Assembly (NCBI GenBank): GCA_049890215.1
Contig: JBMHBX010000012.1
Coordinates: 65,500-129,499, forward strand
Direction: 5' to 3'
Source: UBA685 sp049890215
GTDB lineage: Bacteria > Pseudomonadota > Alphaproteobacteria > Puniceispirillales > Puniceispirillaceae
DNA: 64,000 nt
Under the pieces are notes generated by a model. That model was given only the letters and a program-made list of their open reading frames with translations. It was not told the DNA's origin and made no database searches. The first letter of the stretch is position 1; each line of letters opens with the position of its first letter. The translations under genes were made by a program, and so were the position numbers. Shown here one piece after another: positions 8,635 to 16,705 of the stretch.

Positions 8635-10026
8635 GTGTTTACGCATGATTTTCACCCGTCTATCTTACGCGCCTATGATATCAGAGGGATTGTTGGCACA
8701 ACCTTATCTGCCGAAGATGCCTTTGCCATCGGGGCAGGCTTTGCGCATATTGTTGCAAAGCAAAGCCAAAAAACGTCTGTCAAAATTGCAGTTGGCTATG
8801 ATGGCAGGCTGTCTTCACCTGCCTTATCTGAAGCCTTATCCAAAGGGCTGTCTGCCTCTGGCGCTGATGTGGTTGTGATAGGGATGGGCCCCACACCGAT
8901 GCTGTATTATGCTGATATCACACTTGAATGTGACGGCGCGATTCAGATAACAGGCTCTCACAATCCCAAAGATTATAACGGGTTCAAGATGGTGATTGGC
9001 CATCGCTCTTTTTTTGATGATGATATTCAAAATCTGGGCAGATTACTGTCACAGGGCATTGTATTATCTGATAATGGCACCATCCAGAAGAAGGGCATTT
9101 TTGATGATTATGTCGCACAGCTTGCCGGTCAGGCACTGTGCCCTGATGGCGCCTTTATCTGGGATACAGGAAATGGCGCAGCAGGCCCTGCCGTCTCAGC
9201 GCTTCTGCCTCATCTGCCTGGTACACATCATCTGTTATTTGAAGAGGTAGATGGTACCTTTCCAAATCATCACCCTGATCCTGTAGACCCGCACACCTTG
9301 TCATTTCTGCGAGAAGCCTGCTCTGATAATAACGCGTTATGCGGGTTTGGTTTTGACGGAGATGGTGACAGGCTTGGTGTGATAGATGCAAAAGGGCGCC
9401 TTGTCCCCGGTGATATCTTAACCGCCTATCTGGCACTGGATTATTTGGCGCGTCATCCGGGCCAGACGATCTTATTTGATGTCAAATCCTCTCAAGGGGC
9501 AATGGATATCGTCTCACAGGCAGGCGGCAAGGCCACCTTATGGAAGACAGGCCATAGCCATATGAAATCTCACATGGCACAAACAGGCTGCCAGCTGGCC
9601 GGCGAGATGTCAGGCCATATCTTTATCAAAGATGATTATTTTGGCTTTGATGATGCGCTATATGTCGCGCTCAGAGTGCTGCGGACAATGGCACAGACAA
9701 ACCAAAGCATTACGCAATTTATGGATAATCTGCCAGAAAGCTTTGCAAGCCCTGAATGCCGTGTTGCCTGTGATGAGGACGTAAAATTCCGCCTCATGGA
9801 CCTAATAGCGCACGCCGCCAGAGACCTTTTGCCAGATGCACAAATCATAACAATTGACGGTATCAGAGTACAAGATGATAACGGATGGTGGCTTATCCGT
9901 GCCTCTAACACCGAAGCCTGTCTGGTGGTACGTGCCGAAGGGCGCAATCAAAAGATATTGCAGGATAAATTGGCTGAGGTCTCATCTCTTCTGGCAGACC
10001 AAAACATTATCTGGGACGGGCCTTAA
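8635..10026 (+). CDS. Phosphomannomutase/phosphoglucomutase
   Basis: A 463-residue four-domain alpha-D-phosphohexomutase interconverting hexose 6- and 1-phosphates. RAYDIRGIVG is at the N-terminus, TGSHNPKDYNGFK holds the phosphoserine, GFDGDGDRLGVID binds the metal, GEMSGHIF reads the sugar, and RASNTEACLVVRAEG binds phosphate. The serine loop reads TGSHNP, as in the AlgC/ManB group. The start is GTG at 8635, with GAGAGG 8 nt upstream. The product can supply glucose 1-phosphate to GalU just upstream and mannose 1-phosphate for other sugars. Confidence 0.92.
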   Translation: MFTHDFHPSILRAYDIRGIVGTTLSAEDAFAIGAGFAHIVAKQSQKTSVKIAVGYDGRLSSPALSEALSKGLSASGADVVVIGMGPTPMLYYADITLECDGAIQITGSHNPKDYNGFKMVIGHRSFFDDDIQNLGRLLSQGIVLSDNGTIQKKGIFDDYVAQLAGQALCPDGAFIWDTGNGAAGPAVSALLPHLPGTHHLLFEEVDGTFPNHHPDPVDPHTLSFLREACSDNNALCGFGFDGDGDRLGVIDAKGRLVPGDILTAYLALDYLARHPGQTILFDVKSSQGAMDIVSQAGGKATLWKTGHSHMKSHMAQTGCQLAGEMSGHIFIKDDYFGFDDALYVALRVLRTMAQTNQSITQFMDNLPESFASPECRVACDEDVKFRLMDLIAHAARDLLPDAQIITIDGIRVQDDNGWWLIRASNTEACLVVRAEGRNQKILQDKLAEVSSLLADQNIIWDGP

Positions 10027-10083
10027 AAAACAAGCTGTCACTCTTTCAGCTGCCTTTGTATTACCGTAAGATTTTCCATTTTT

Positions 10084-10096
10084 GGAAACGGTTTCC
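10084..10096. promoter_or_regulatory. Palindromic candidate operator upstream of malate synthase
   Basis: GGAAACGGTTTCC is a 6-1-6 inverted repeat 88 nt before the malate synthase start, followed closely by another GGAAA half. The 157-nt gap also contains TGCGTTTTCGCA. A promoter for malate synthase must lie here, and a palindrome of this shape fits a dimeric regulator, but the protein is unknown. Confidence 0.35.
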
Positions 10097-10183
10097 ACGA
10101 TGCGGAAATACAAACAGAAGAGTGCGTTTTCGCATTATCTCTGTCTATAATAACGCAACACAAGAAGCGCAGGAGAATACATC

Positions 10184-12364
10184 ATGGGATATATCGCAGT
10201 TGGCAATCTGGCAGTTGCTGCCGATTTACATGAATTCGTCAATAACAGCTTATTAGCAGGCACCTCATTATCAGCTGACCAATTCTGGAGTGGGTTTGAT
10301 GAAGCCGTGCACAGGCTTGCACCGAAAAACCGGGACTTGCTTGAAAAGCGCGATATGCTGCAAAAGAAAATTGATGAGTATCTGATAGCGCATAAAGACA
10401 GCGATTTTGATCAGGAAGCCTATCAGGCATTTTTGCGTGATATTGGTTATCTTGTCGAAGAAGGCCCGCAATTTTCGATCACCACACAGAATGTTGATCC
10501 TGAAATTGCCACCATTGCCGGACCTCAGCTGGTCGTGCCTGTCATGAATGCGCGTTATGCGTTAAATGCAGCAAATGCAAGATGGGGCTCTTTATATGAT
10601 GCCTTTTATGGCACTGATGCGATCTCTGATGAAGGCGGCGCTGACAGGCAAAAAGCCTATAATCCTGTCCGTGGTCAAAAAGTGATTGAGGCGGCGCGCG
10701 ATTTCCTCAACCAGTCAGCGCCCTTATCGCTTGGCAGCTGGCATGATGTGACTGTCTTTTCCATTATTGATGGCACACTTGTTCTTACCCAGGGTGATGT
10801 CAAAACATATTTGAAAGATCAAACACAATTCAAAGGCTATCGCGGTGCGACCACGGCCCCGACCGCAATTTTGCTGACAAATAACAATTTGCACATTGAA
10901 ATTCTAATCGACAGCAATGGTGCAATTGGCAGTACAGATAAAGCTTATATCAATGATATTTTATTGGAATCCGCTATTTCCACGATCATGGATTGCGAAG
11001 ATTCAGTCGCTGCGGTGGATTCACAAGATAAAGTGCTTGCCTATCGTAACTGGCTTGGGCTTATGAAAGGTGATCTGTCTGTTGAGATGACAAAATCAGG
11101 GTCACAATTCACACGCGCCCTGAATCCTGATCGCAGCTATACCGCACCAGATGGTGCTGAGTTGCAGTTGCCTGGCCGGTCTTTGATGCTTGTGCGCAAT
11201 GTTGGCCATCTGATGACCAACCCTGCCATTTTACTGGCTGATAAATCAGAGATCCCCGAAGGCATTATGGATGCCTTTATGACAACCATTGGCGCCTTGC
11301 ATGATTTTACCAGAGCAGAAAAGGGGCTTGCCAGTAATTCACGCAAAAAAGCGATCTATATCGTCAAGCCGAAAATGCACGGGCCTGAAGAGGTGGCCTT
11401 TGCGACTGAAATTTTTGAGGCTGTTGAATCTGTTCTTCATCTGGCGCCCAATACGATGAAAATCGGCATTATGGACGAAGAGCGCCGGACAACGGTCAAT
11501 CTGAAAGAATCGATACGCGCGGCCAAAGACAGAGTTGTGTTCATTAATACAGGCTTTCTTGACAGAACAGGTGATGAAATTCACACCTCTATGGAAGCAG
11601 GGCCGATGATCCGCAAAGGTGATATGAAACAAGCTGCCTGGATCAGCGCATATGAAAACTGGAATGTTGATATTGGCCTTGAATGCGGCTTTTCCGGCAG
11701 GGCACAAATTGGCAAAGGCATGTGGGCGATGCCGGATTTGATGGCAGAGATGATTGAACAGAAAATCGGTCATCCAACCTCTGGCGCCAATTGCGCATGG
11801 GTACCCTCACCAACAGCTGCCACCTTGCATGCCATGCATTATCATCAGATAGATGTCTTTGCGCGCCACAAAGAATTGCAAAACAGAGGCAGAGCTGATT
11901 TGAACGATATTCTCACAATCCCTGTCTCATCACGGCCAAATTGGTCACAAAGTGATATCAGGGCAGAGCTTGAAAATAATGCACAAGGCATATTGGGCTA
12001 TGTGGTCCGGTGGGTTGATGCCGGTATTGGCTGCTCCAAAGTGCCTGATATTAATAATATCGGGCTGATGGAAGACAGGGCCACTTTGCGCATATCATCA
12101 CAGCATATGGCAAATTGGCTTCATCATGGCATTTGCACCTCTGATGAGGTGATGGCAGTGATGAAGAAAATGGCCGCTATTGTGGATGATCAGAATAAAG
12201 ATGATGACAGCTATGTGCCGATGGCAGCTGATTTTGACAATTCTGTTGCCTTTCAGGCTGCCTGTGACTTAGTCTTTGAAGGCAGACAACAACCATCTGG
12301 CTATACAGAGCCTGTATTGCACCGCAAACGGCTTGCTTATAAGGCAGCGCACACATCACAATAG
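10184..12364 (+). CDS. glcB: Malate synthase G
   Basis: A 726-residue enzyme condensing glyoxylate and acetyl-CoA to malate. Length is typical of isoform G (about 720-730 aa; isoform A is about 530). Motifs seen include IMDCEDSVAAVD, HTSMEAGPMIRKGDMK, the glyoxylate/magnesium region GLECGFSGRAQIGKGMW, and the C-terminal GCSKVPDINNIGLMEDRATL with SSQHMANWLHHG. GGAG is 8 nt before the ATG. No isocitrate lyase is in the window, so whether it serves a glyoxylate shunt or glycolate and glyoxylate salvage cannot be told. Apt follows by 43 nt and may be co-transcribed. Confidence 0.97.
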   Translation: MGYIAVGNLAVAADLHEFVNNSLLAGTSLSADQFWSGFDEAVHRLAPKNRDLLEKRDMLQKKIDEYLIAHKDSDFDQEAYQAFLRDIGYLVEEGPQFSITTQNVDPEIATIAGPQLVVPVMNARYALNAANARWGSLYDAFYGTDAISDEGGADRQKAYNPVRGQKVIEAARDFLNQSAPLSLGSWHDVTVFSIIDGTLVLTQGDVKTYLKDQTQFKGYRGATTAPTAILLTNNNLHIEILIDSNGAIGSTDKAYINDILLESAISTIMDCEDSVAAVDSQDKVLAYRNWLGLMKGDLSVEMTKSGSQFTRALNPDRSYTAPDGAELQLPGRSLMLVRNVGHLMTNPAILLADKSEIPEGIMDAFMTTIGALHDFTRAEKGLASNSRKKAIYIVKPKMHGPEEVAFATEIFEAVESVLHLAPNTMKIGIMDEERRTTVNLKESIRAAKDRVVFINTGFLDRTGDEIHTSMEAGPMIRKGDMKQAAWISAYENWNVDIGLECGFSGRAQIGKGMWAMPDLMAEMIEQKIGHPTSGANCAWVPSPTAATLHAMHYHQIDVFARHKELQNRGRADLNDILTIPVSSRPNWSQSDIRAELENNAQGILGYVVRWVDAGIGCSKVPDINNIGLMEDRATLRISSQHMANWLHHGICTSDEVMAVMKKMAAIVDDQNKDDDSYVPMAADFDNSVAFQAACDLVFEGRQQPSGYTEPVLHRKRLAYKAAHTSQ

Positions 12365-12407
12365 CTGTGATAGCGCCTTGCTTTGGTCATAAAAGGAGCG
12401 TGCTCAA

Positions 12408-12938
12408 ATGACATTTGATCTGGATGCGCATATTTCCAAGACACCTGATTTTCCCAAAGACGGTATCACCTTTTATGATTTTAGCCCGGCACTGGAAGAT
12501 GGCACGATTTTGCGTCAGATGATTGATGCTTTGTGCAAAATTGCGACCCCGCTTGCGCCTGATGTTGTCGCAGGCATTGATGCCAGAGGTTTTTTATTTG
12601 CCACCCCGCTTGCCCTGTCTATGGGTTGCGGGGCGGTGATGATACGCAAAGCCGGCAAATTGCCAGGCAAGGTGATTGAGAAATCCTATGCGCTTGAATA
12701 TGGCGAAGCGCGTCTGTCAGTGCAGACCAGCCGTGATCTGAAAGGCAAACGCATCTTACTGGTAGATGATTTGCTGGCAACAGGTGGTACACTATCTGCC
12801 TCAGTTGATCTGATAGAGCAGGCAGGCGGCATCATCGCCGGCACTGCCTGTCTTATTGAATTAACAGGTCTTGGCGGGCGGGCCTTGCTGGCTGAAAAAA
12901 ATTGCCCTGTGGTCAGTTTGCAATCCTATGAATTCTAG
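12408..12938 (+). CDS. apt: Adenine phosphoribosyltransferase
   Basis: A 176-residue purine-salvage enzyme making AMP from adenine and PRPP. The type I phosphoribosyltransferase motif ILLVDDLLATGGTL is near residue 120; IDARGFLF and the substrate loop IRKAGKLPGKVI are also present, and FPKDGITFYDFSPAL is typical of the N-terminus. An AAAAGGAG box precedes the ATG by 9 nt. The last four codons overlap the start of the MFS gene (11 nt), implying translational coupling and perhaps a functional link between the permease and purine uptake. Confidence 0.95.
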   Translation: MTFDLDAHISKTPDFPKDGITFYDFSPALEDGTILRQMIDALCKIATPLAPDVVAGIDARGFLFATPLALSMGCGAVMIRKAGKLPGKVIEKSYALEYGEARLSVQTSRDLKGKRILLVDDLLATGGTLSASVDLIEQAGGIIAGTACLIELTGLGGRALLAEKNCPVVSLQSYEF

Positions 12939-14181
12939 TACAGCACAACAAAGCACAAAAAAAGCGCGCTTTGGGTGGGCGCTTTTTGACTGGGCCTCAT
13001 CACCTGTGCCGACCTTGCATGCCACTTTTGTCTTTGCTGTGTATTTTTCGACCACCATTGCACCTGAAAATGGCACCGTTCTGTGGGCCCAGATGACAGC
13101 GCTTACCTCCTTGCTGATTGCAATCTCATCTGTCTTTCTTGGCCGCCTTGCAGATAGCAGGGGCCTTATCAAAGGCGCTCTTACAACAAGCCTTCTGATC
13201 GGCTCTGTTGCGGTGATGGCCTTGTGGTTTGCCGAACCTCATCAAAGCTTTATTTTATTTGCTCTTTTAATGTCAGCGCTCTCTATCTTCATGATGGAAA
13301 TCACCTTTGTGTTCTATAATGCCTTACTTGTCCATTTGGTCCCTGCTGACAAGATGGGCCGCCTGTCAGGGATTGCATGGGGTGTTGGCTATGTCGGGGC
13401 TGTTGTTGCACTTGGGTTGGCATTGGTGATTTTCATATTGCCTGATGAGGCCCCATTCGGCCTTGATAAAACACAAGCAGAACATATCAGGGCGACTATG
13501 ATCTTTGCAGGCGCATGGGCGATTTTCTTTTCTTTGCCTTTGTTCTTTTTTGTCAAATCCCCGCCTGCCACGCCGCAACAAGGCAGCTATCTCTCGCAAG
13601 TCAGTCAAGCCATCAAAGATGCAAGAGAGATCCCGCATATGGTGCGCTTTTTAATCGCGCGCATGGCCTTTAATGACGGGCTTGTCACCTTATTTGCTCT
13701 GGGCGGTATTTTCGCTGCCAAAGTCTTTGGCTTCACACAGACAGAGATACTGATATTTGCGATCTCTCTTAACATCGCAGCTGGTCTTGGCGCCATTGGC
13801 GGCGGGTGGGCTGATGACAGATTTGGGGCTCTGCCTGCCATTCGCTATGCGCTTATTGGATTGCTGATTTTTGGTATTGTGGCTATTTGCGCCCCGACCA
13901 AAGAGATCTTCTGGGGGGCTACGATCTTACTTGGCTTATTTGTTGGCCCCTGCCAGTCTGCCTCGCGCTCTTATGTTGCAAGACGCGCGCCTGCGCACAG
14001 CAAAGCCTCTTTATTCGGCCTTTATATGCTATCTGGCAAGGCAACAAGCTTTGTCGGCCCTCTTTTATATGGCTGGCTTGTTTTTGCCACAGGCATAGAG
14101 CGCGCCGGCATGGCGATTGTGATCATTCTTATTTTACTGGGCTATTGGCTGCTGCCAAAACATCACGATCAGGCTGAATAA
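12928..14181 (+). CDS. MFS permease, UMF1/Atg22-like family
   Basis: A 417-residue membrane protein with about 12 predicted hydrophobic segments. The N-terminus FGWALFDWASSPVPTLHATF and the SRSYVARRAPA region near residue 350 are characteristic of the UMF1 (Atg22-like) branch of the major facilitator superfamily, whose substrates are poorly known. The start at ATG 12928 places the first helix near residue 17; an earlier in-frame ATG at 12871 lies inside apt. It overlaps apt by 11 nt, and its 3' end overlaps the convergent ccrM gene by 13 nt. The link to apt hints at a base, nucleoside or amino-acid substrate, which is inference only. Confidence 0.85.
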   Translation: MNSSTAQQSTKKARFGWALFDWASSPVPTLHATFVFAVYFSTTIAPENGTVLWAQMTALTSLLIAISSVFLGRLADSRGLIKGALTTSLLIGSVAVMALWFAEPHQSFILFALLMSALSIFMMEITFVFYNALLVHLVPADKMGRLSGIAWGVGYVGAVVALGLALVIFILPDEAPFGLDKTQAEHIRATMIFAGAWAIFFSLPLFFFVKSPPATPQQGSYLSQVSQAIKDAREIPHMVRFLIARMAFNDGLVTLFALGGIFAAKVFGFTQTEILIFAISLNIAAGLGAIGGGWADDRFGALPAIRYALIGLLIFGIVAICAPTKEIFWGATILLGLFVGPCQSASRSYVARRAPAHSKASLFGLYMLSGKATSFVGPLLYGWLVFATGIERAGMAIVIILILLGYWLLPKHHDQAE

Positions 14182-15260
14182 TTCTCATCACGTAATTTGG
14201 CACGCAATTCATCAATCACAATGGCTTTGCCATTTTGTTCAACATGCCAGAACGTCCATCCGTTACAGCTTGGCGCTTCTTGTAATTGTGCGCCGAGCGT
14301 ATGGATGGTACCTGACAAATCTTTGCCAGCTTTCTTTTTCATGGCTTTTAATGTGCCGTCTGCACAGACTTGCGCTGAAAAACGGCGTTTTTGATCAAAA
14401 ACCTTGTCACCAACTGAAATCCAGCCACGTTCCACAAGAGCGCCAAATGGCACGCGTGGTTCTGCCTTCTTGGTCTTTGTCTCAAGCAACTGATGCTCTT
14501 TGACAGGTTGTACAGCGGCGATCCTGTCAGTCGCAATTTTGACATAAGACTCATCTTGTTCAATGCCGATAAAATGCCGCCCTAATTTTTTCGCAACAGC
14601 GCCTGTTGTTCCTGTCCCGAAAAAGGGATCAAGAACAATATCGCCTCTTTTGGTGGACGATAATATCACACGCGCCAACAGATTTTCCGGCTTTTGCGTT
14701 GGATGGGCTTTTTTACCATCTGCCCCTTTGAGCCTCTCTGCCCCTGTGCATAATGGCAAATGCCAGTCTGAGCGCATTTGCAGACCTTCATTCAGGGCTT
14801 TCATCGCTTCATAATTAAAAGTGTATTTTGACGATTCAGATTTAGACGCCCAGATTAGCGTTTCATGCGCATTGGTAAAACGGCGCCCTCTGAAATTTGG
14901 CATAGGATTGGTTTTGCGCCAGATAATATCATTGAGCATCCAAAAGCCAAGATCCTGCAGCTGAACGCCCAAACGAAACACATTATGATAAGAGCCGATC
15001 ACCCAAATGGCGCCATCTGGCTTCAAAATACGCCGGCATTCTGACAGCCATGCTTTGCACATTGAATCATAGGCGGCAAAGCTGTCAAATTGGTCCCATG
15101 CATCATCAACCGCATCAACCAATGACTGGTCAGGGCGATGAAGGGCACCTGATAATTGCAAATTATAAGGCGGGTCAGCAAAGACTAAATCCACAGAACT
15201 ATCAGGCAGTTTTTGTAACTGCGCGATACAATCACCATGGTAAATGACATCTGTTTTCAT
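14169..15260 (-). CDS. ccrM: Adenine-N6 DNA methyltransferase CcrM (GANTC)
   Basis: A 363-residue beta-class adenine methyltransferase. The catalytic motif DPPYNLQLSG is at the N-terminus and the S-adenosylmethionine motif DPFFGTGTTGAVAKKLGR comes later, the order that defines the beta class. The C-terminal 85 residues (VPFGALVERGWI onward) form the extra RAMA-type domain typical of CcrM. The family methylates the adenine in GANTC once per cell cycle in alphaproteobacteria. Its upstream region contains two GANTC sites and a perfect 16-bp palindrome. The 3' end overlaps the permease gene by 13 nt. Presence of CcrM is a strong taxonomic pointer. Confidence 0.95.
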   Translation of the reverse strand: MKTDVIYHGDCIAQLQKLPDSSVDLVFADPPYNLQLSGALHRPDQSLVDAVDDAWDQFDSFAAYDSMCKAWLSECRRILKPDGAIWVIGSYHNVFRLGVQLQDLGFWMLNDIIWRKTNPMPNFRGRRFTNAHETLIWASKSESSKYTFNYEAMKALNEGLQMRSDWHLPLCTGAERLKGADGKKAHPTQKPENLLARVILSSTKRGDIVLDPFFGTGTTGAVAKKLGRHFIGIEQDESYVKIATDRIAAVQPVKEHQLLETKTKKAEPRVPFGALVERGWISVGDKVFDQKRRFSAQVCADGTLKAMKKKAGKDLSGTIHTLGAQLQEAPSCNGWTFWHVEQNGKAIVIDELRAKLRDENYSA

Positions 15261-15352
15261 TGATCTGTGAACCTGTTATTTTAACTCTGATGTTACCAAC
15301 AAACATCAAAGAATCACTATAAGTCAATGAAATACATAAATAATTTTATCGC

Positions 15353-15368
15353 ACACAATATATTGTGT
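15353..15368. promoter_or_regulatory. 16-bp perfect palindrome upstream of ccrM
   Basis: ACACAATATATTGTGT lies 93-108 nt before the ccrM start, in the 204-nt gap to the rnhB stop. The gap also holds GAATC at 15311-15315 and GACTC at 15374-15378, both GANTC targets that could make ccrM transcription methylation-sensitive. The palindrome has the size of a dimeric regulator operator. No gene is seen in this gap. Confidence 0.45.
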
Positions 15369-15464
15369 TTTCAGACTCATTCATCATAGCTTATTTAGTA
15401 TCACGCCTTTTGATGCTCTTTTCCGGCGAGATAGCGGATAACAGATTTTGCCGCTGTGTCGGCG

Positions 15465-16145
15465 TTATATTTGCCTCTCTTTCAGCTTGCGAATAGGCGC
15501 AAAAGATCGCCTGTGATGATCTGTGATTCCATAATCAGATAAAGCCTGCCTGTGCGCTTTGGTCCCATAGCCCTGATTGCGATCCCACCCATAGACAGGA
15601 TAGGCTTCATGTAACTCTGCCATATAGGCATCACGCTTTTGTTTAGCGATCACAGAGGCCGCGGCAACTGACAGTATTTTGCTATCACCTTTGATAACTG
15701 CCTCAGCAGGATAATTGAGGTCCGGCAGCAAATTGCCATCGACAAACACGCGTGCAACCTCACATTTACCAGACGTTGCCAGCCCAAGAGGGTCTTGCTC
15801 TATAAGGCGCCTTGCAAGCGTGTCAGCCGCCATCTTCATCGCCGCAAAATTCGCCTGTAATATGCCGATATCATCTATCATCTGAACAGATGAGAACGCC
15901 GCCTCACACGCATGCGGCCCCTTTGTGAGATGGTGATATATATCAGCTCGTTTTTTGACAGATAATTTTTTCGAATCAGTCAGACCAGGCGGCAACATAT
16001 CTAAGGCTCTTGGGTCAATCCAAAAAGCGGCCGCACAGACAGGCCCTGCCCACGGACCTCTGCCAGCTTCATCAATGCCGATCACATATCCCTGTTTAAT
16101 CAGGGGCGATTCAGCAGTAAAATCTGGCTTATCAGATGGCATCAT
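15465..16145 (-). CDS. rnhB: Ribonuclease HII
   Basis: A 226-residue enzyme that cleaves the RNA strand of RNA-DNA hybrids, including single misinserted ribonucleotides. The first catalytic motif, GIDEAGRGPWAGPVCAAA (DE pair near residue 25), LTDSKKLS, and the central ARVFVDGN with KGDSKILSVAAASVIAK are all present; the C-terminal YGWDRNQGYGTKAHR is also standard. Two adjacent ATGs at 16145 and 16142 are both plausible starts. In alphaproteobacteria rnhB and ccrM are commonly neighbours, as here. It follows the MoaB-like gene by 8 nt. Confidence 0.95.
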   Translation of the reverse strand: MMPSDKPDFTAESPLIKQGYVIGIDEAGRGPWAGPVCAAAFWIDPRALDMLPPGLTDSKKLSVKKRADIYHHLTKGPHACEAAFSSVQMIDDIGILQANFAAMKMAADTLARRLIEQDPLGLATSGKCEVARVFVDGNLLPDLNYPAEAVIKGDSKILSVAAASVIAKQKRDAYMAELHEAYPVYGWDRNQGYGTKAHRQALSDYGITDHHRRSFAPIRKLKERQI

Positions 16146-16153
16146 CTCATCAA

Positions 16154-16705
16154 TCAGGACGATTTACGCCCCTGCAGACCTGTTTCTGTCAGCCGCGGCA
16201 TAATCTCAACAAAATTACAGGGGCGGTGACGATAATCAAGCTGATGGGCTAATAAATCATCCCAGGCATCACGACATGCCGAAGGTGAGCCTGGCAATGC
16301 AAATAAATAGGTGCCACCTGCCACACCGGCAAGAGCGCGGCTTTGCAGGGTTGAGGTGCCAATCTTCTGAAAAGACAGAAACCGGAACATTTCCCCAAAG
16401 CCTTCAATTTCTTTTTCAAAAACAGCCCGAAAAGCCTCTGGCGTGACATCTCTTCCTGTCAGGCCTGTGCCTCCTGTGGCGATCACCACATCAATTTGCT
16501 TATCAGCGATATAAGTGCCAAGAGCAGTGATAATCTTTTCTTCATCATCTGTAACGATACAGCGATCAGCCAGATGATGACCAGCCTCCTGCAAACGCCC
16601 TGCCAGAAGATCACCTGATTTATCATCTTCAAGAGAGCGGCTGTCAGAGATAGTCATCACAGCGATTGAGACAGGCACAAAAGAGCGGCTTTCATCAAGT
16701 CCCAT
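16154..16705 (-). CDS. moaB: Molybdenum cofactor biosynthesis protein MoaB/Mog family
   Basis: A 183-residue protein of the MogA/MoaB fold, which adenylylates molybdopterin before metal insertion. Seen are VAVMTISDSRSLEDDKSG-like residues at the N-terminus, DVVIATGGTGLTGRDVTPEA in the middle (the molybdopterin-binding GGTG loop), and LFALPGSPSACRDAWD near the C-terminus. GGAG lies 6 nt before the second of two tandem ATGs, so I start at 16705. It overlaps the end of the transglycosylase gene by 11 nt. No other molybdenum-cofactor genes are in the window. Confidence 0.9.
   Translation of the reverse strand: MGLDESRSFVPVSIAVMTISDSRSLEDDKSGDLLAGRLQEAGHHLADRCIVTDDEEKIITALGTYIADKQIDVVIATGGTGLTGRDVTPEAFRAVFEKEIEGFGEMFRFLSFQKIGTSTLQSRALAGVAGGTYLFALPGSPSACRDAWDDLLAHQLDYRHRPCNFVEIMPRLTETGLQGRKSS

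Noticed and set aside
11339..11773. 144-codon minus-strand open frame inside malate synthase
   Set aside because: It lies fully inside a gene with complete family motifs, has no recognisable domain and no ribosome-binding site; a shadow of codon bias.
15281..15296. CtrA-type TTAA-N7-TTAA box before ccrM
   Set aside because: One TTAA half is present but the second half is off in sequence or spacing; not a good match.
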